Assembly (NCBI GenBank): GCA_900538475.1
Contig: UPYT01000025.1
Coordinates: 1 to 51,986 of the forward strand
From: an uncultured Clostridium sp.
GTDB taxonomy: Bacteria > Bacillota > Clostridia > Lachnospirales > Lachnospiraceae
Direction of reading: 5' to 3'
DNA: 51,986 nucleotides
The notes beneath the pieces were generated by a model. That model was not told the DNA's origin. It was given only the letters and a program-made list of their open reading frames with translations, and ran no database searches. The first letter of the stretch is position 1. The number at the start of each line of letters is the position of its first letter. The position numbers were made by a program, and so were the translations under genes. Shown piece after piece: positions 50,244-51,986 of this stretch.

Positions 50244-51062
50244 ATGCCAAAGGCAACATATATGTACTGGCAGAAGCGTTTTGATAAGAAAAATCCTGAC
50301 AGGGAAATCGAAGAAAAGATTTTTGGGATTCGGGAAGTACATAAGGATTATGGATATCGTCGAATACTTGGCGAGCTTCGAAATCAGGGATATGTCATTA
50401 ATAAAAAGAAAGTTCAGCGTATCATGCAAAAGTATGAATTACAGGTGACATCATTTACTCGCAAAAGTAGAAAGTATAGTTCATACAAAGGAAAGGTTGG
50501 AACTGTTGCACCTAACAGAATACGCCGGCGCTTTAAGACACATATCCCACATCAGAAGATTACAACTGATACTACAGAATTTAAGTATTATGAAGTTGAT
50601 GCCAAAGGACATATGACAATGCATAAGCTTTACCTGGATCCGTTCATGGACATGTGTAATGGAGAAATCCTTAGTTATGGGATTGATAAAAAACCTTCTG
50701 CTAAAAATGTAATGGATGCCCTGGATAAAGCTATTAAAATCACATCAGACTGTCCTTATAGAAGAACCTTTCATTCTGATCAAGGCTGGGCCTATCAAAT
50801 GAAAGCATACTCAAACCGATTAAAGTCAGAAAGAATCTATCAAAGTATGTCCAGAAAAGGAGACTGTCTGGATAACTCCGTAATGGAGAACTTTTTTGGC
50901 CTGCTTAAACAAGAGATCTATTATGGGGTTGTATACGATAGCTACGATGAATTGAAATCAGAAATAGAACGGTTTATAAAGTATTATAATGAGCAAAGAA
51001 TAAAAGAAAAGCTAGGATGGATGAGTCCTGTTCAATACAGGCACCATCTTTTAGCTGCATAA
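50244..51062 (+). CDS. IS3-family transposase catalytic subunit B
   Basis: The 272 residues from the first ATG contain the integrase-type DDE core: KITTDTTEFKYY, LDPFMDMCNGEILSY and VMENFFGLLKQEIYY, plus the N-terminal HTH_21 region YGYRRILGELRNQGYVINKKKVQRIM. The frame is open upstream through NSLRGRFKLKDLLSYTG to at least 50163 and overlaps orfA. A -1 slip near GCAAAAATG (50164-50172) would give the fused transposase. Confidence 0.9.
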   Translation: MPKATYMYWQKRFDKKNPDREIEEKIFGIREVHKDYGYRRILGELRNQGYVINKKKVQRIMQKYELQVTSFTRKSRKYSSYKGKVGTVAPNRIRRRFKTHIPHQKITTDTTEFKYYEVDAKGHMTMHKLYLDPFMDMCNGEILSYGIDKKPSAKNVMDALDKAIKITSDCPYRRTFHSDQGWAYQMKAYSNRLKSERIYQSMSRKGDCLDNSVMENFFGLLKQEIYYGVVYDSYDELKSEIERFIKYYNEQRIKEKLGWMSPVQYRHHLLAA

Positions 51063-51154
51063 AAAATGCGTAACAGATAGCAAAATCTGTTACGCAATAA
51101 AAGTCTAACTTTTTAGGGTCACCTCAATAAATATCATTAGGAGGGCCTTTTACT

Positions 51155-51968
51155 ATGGCAAAACAAAAGAAACCAGTTCACAGAGTTGAAATGACTGAAG
51201 GAAAAAAGGAACATCATCCGCCAGCTTCTCGAAGAATACGATATCGAGACCGCAGAAGATATCCAGGATGCACTCAAAGATCTTCTGGGCGGCACCATTA
51301 AAGAAATGATGGAGGCTGAAATGGATGACCATCTTGGATATGAGAAATCCCAGCGTTCGGACAATGACGATTATCGTAACGGTTATAAACGCAAGCAGGT
51401 AAACAGTCGATATGGCTCTATGGAAATCGAGGTCCCACAGGATCGGAAATCGACCTTTGAACCACAGGTGGTGAAAAAGCGTCAGAAAGATATTTCTGAT
51501 ATTGATCAGAAAATCATCTCTATGTATGCCAAAGGAATGACCACTCGCCAGATCTCGGAAACGATTGAAGATATCTATGGTTTTGAAACATCAGAAAGTT
51601 TCATATCCGATGTGACGGATAAGATACTTCCTCAGATTGAAGATTGGCAGAACCGCCCATTGGATGAGGTATATCCAATCCTTTACATCGATGCGATCCA
51701 CTATTCCGTGCGGGATAATGGAGTCATTCGTAAGCTTGCAGCCTATGTTATTCTTGGCATTAATGCGGAGGGGAAAAAGGAAGTCCTGACGATTACGATT
51801 GGTGACAATGAAAGTGCGAAATACTGGCTGTCAGTCCTGAACTAACTGAAAAATCGCGGAGTAAAAGATATCCTGATCATCTGTGCCGATGGCCTTACAG
51901 GCATTAAAGAAGCGATTTCAGCTGCGTTTCCGGGAGTATCCCAAAGTTTGTGTAAACCTTCAAACTGA
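51155..51968 (+). pseudogene. IS256-family transposase, frameshifted, with premature stop and 3' deletion
   Basis: The start MAKQKKPVHRVEMTEGKK is intact (51155). An extra G near 51208 then shifts the frame; the main frame resumes as IIRQLLEEYDIETAEDIQDAL. The body MMEAEMDDHLGYEKSQRS to GDNESAKYWLSVLN is typical of the family and includes the first catalytic Asp in YIDAIHYSV. A TAA at 51843 stands where family members have a Glu codon, and in the same frame [24 protein letters not shown] continues, carrying the second Asp. After AAFPG the match ends and a new stop comes at 51966, so the C-terminal third is absent. It cannot encode an active enzyme. Confidence 0.85.
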
Positions 51969-51986
51969 TGTAAGATAGACTTACCA

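Larger units (their letters stand above)
49587..51126 (+). mobile_element. IS3-family (IS150-type) insertion sequence, complete
   Basis: The 1,540-bp element is bounded by TGTACTGACCCCCAAAAGTT (left) and the complement of TGAGGTGACCCTAAAAAGTT (right), imperfect inverted repeats with TG...CA ends. The 3-bp sequence ATA flanks both sides as a target duplication. It encodes two overlapping-frame proteins. It is inserted about 30 bp upstream of the IS256-type transposase start codon, so it is the younger insertion. Confidence 0.88.

Overview
The window looks like chromosomal DNA from a Gram-positive gut-type Clostridia, most likely a Lachnospiraceae. The reasons are AGGAGG-type ribosome binding sites, sigma-A promoters with 17-bp spacers, a pyrophosphate-type phosphofructokinase, choline-binding-type cell-wall repeats, short clostridial pilin-like proteins and the two insertion-sequence types. 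No species can be named from sequence alone.

Layout. (1) 84-4947 (-): a compact type IV pilus-like cluster (transglutaminase-like exported protein, PilC, four small pilin-like membrane proteins, PilT). (2) 5023-10054 (-): housekeeping genes rlmB, mrnC, cysS and ispF, then a lipid kinase and a PAP2-like phosphatase. (3) 10368-12477: two near-identical tRNA-Val/tRNA-Met pairs. Between them is a small decayed integrative element marked by a 25-bp copy of the tRNA-Met 3' end, carrying a cell-wall-binding protein and a ribbon-helix-helix regulator. (4) 12605-15625: a glycosyltransferase, a CPBP protease, and carbamate kinase behind a long structured leader. (5) 15783-23112 (-): a metal and potassium region with two CobW-type GTPases (one His-rich, one fused to a YcgQ-like domain), a short Fur-family regulator, trkA/trkH and znuABC. 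(6) 23347-25743: a MerR regulator convergent with a cell-wall repeat protein whose promoter has MerR-type geometry. (7) 26085-34286: hexuronate catabolism. uxaA-iclR-eda-kdgK (-) and lacI-uxaC (+) diverge from a control region with two matched operators; a PPi-type phosphofructokinase follows. (8) 34450-40138: L,D-transpeptidase, MATE pump, nitroreductase, SseB-like protein and AEC transporter. (9) 40493-43532 (-): a guanine deaminase/purine permease operon behind a purine riboswitch. (10) 43569-46517: a glycosyltransferase fused to a MarR-like domain, and a TetR regulator with two matching operators beside an unknown membrane protein. (11) 46769-51986: a MORN/DUF3592 membrane-protein cluster ended by an IS3 element that sits in the leader of a broken IS256-type transposase gene.

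How the genes work together. Hexuronates are isomerised by UxaC. Altronate is dehydrated by UxaA to 2-keto-3-deoxygluconate, which KdgK phosphorylates and Eda splits to pyruvate and glyceraldehyde 3-phosphate. The oxidoreductase step and the mannonate branch are not in the window. Guanine enters through the permease, is deaminated to xanthine, and the riboswitch is laid out so that ligand should turn expression on. ZnuABC, the Fur-family protein and the CobW GTPases form a plausible zinc-handling set, with trkHA placed directly behind znuB.

Two structural RNA signals deserve most attention: the apparent ON-type guanine riboswitch at 43404-43532 and the 96-nt leader of carbamate kinase at 14551-14646. 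A dispersed hairpin with a conserved 7-nt loop and co-varying arms also recurs between genes.
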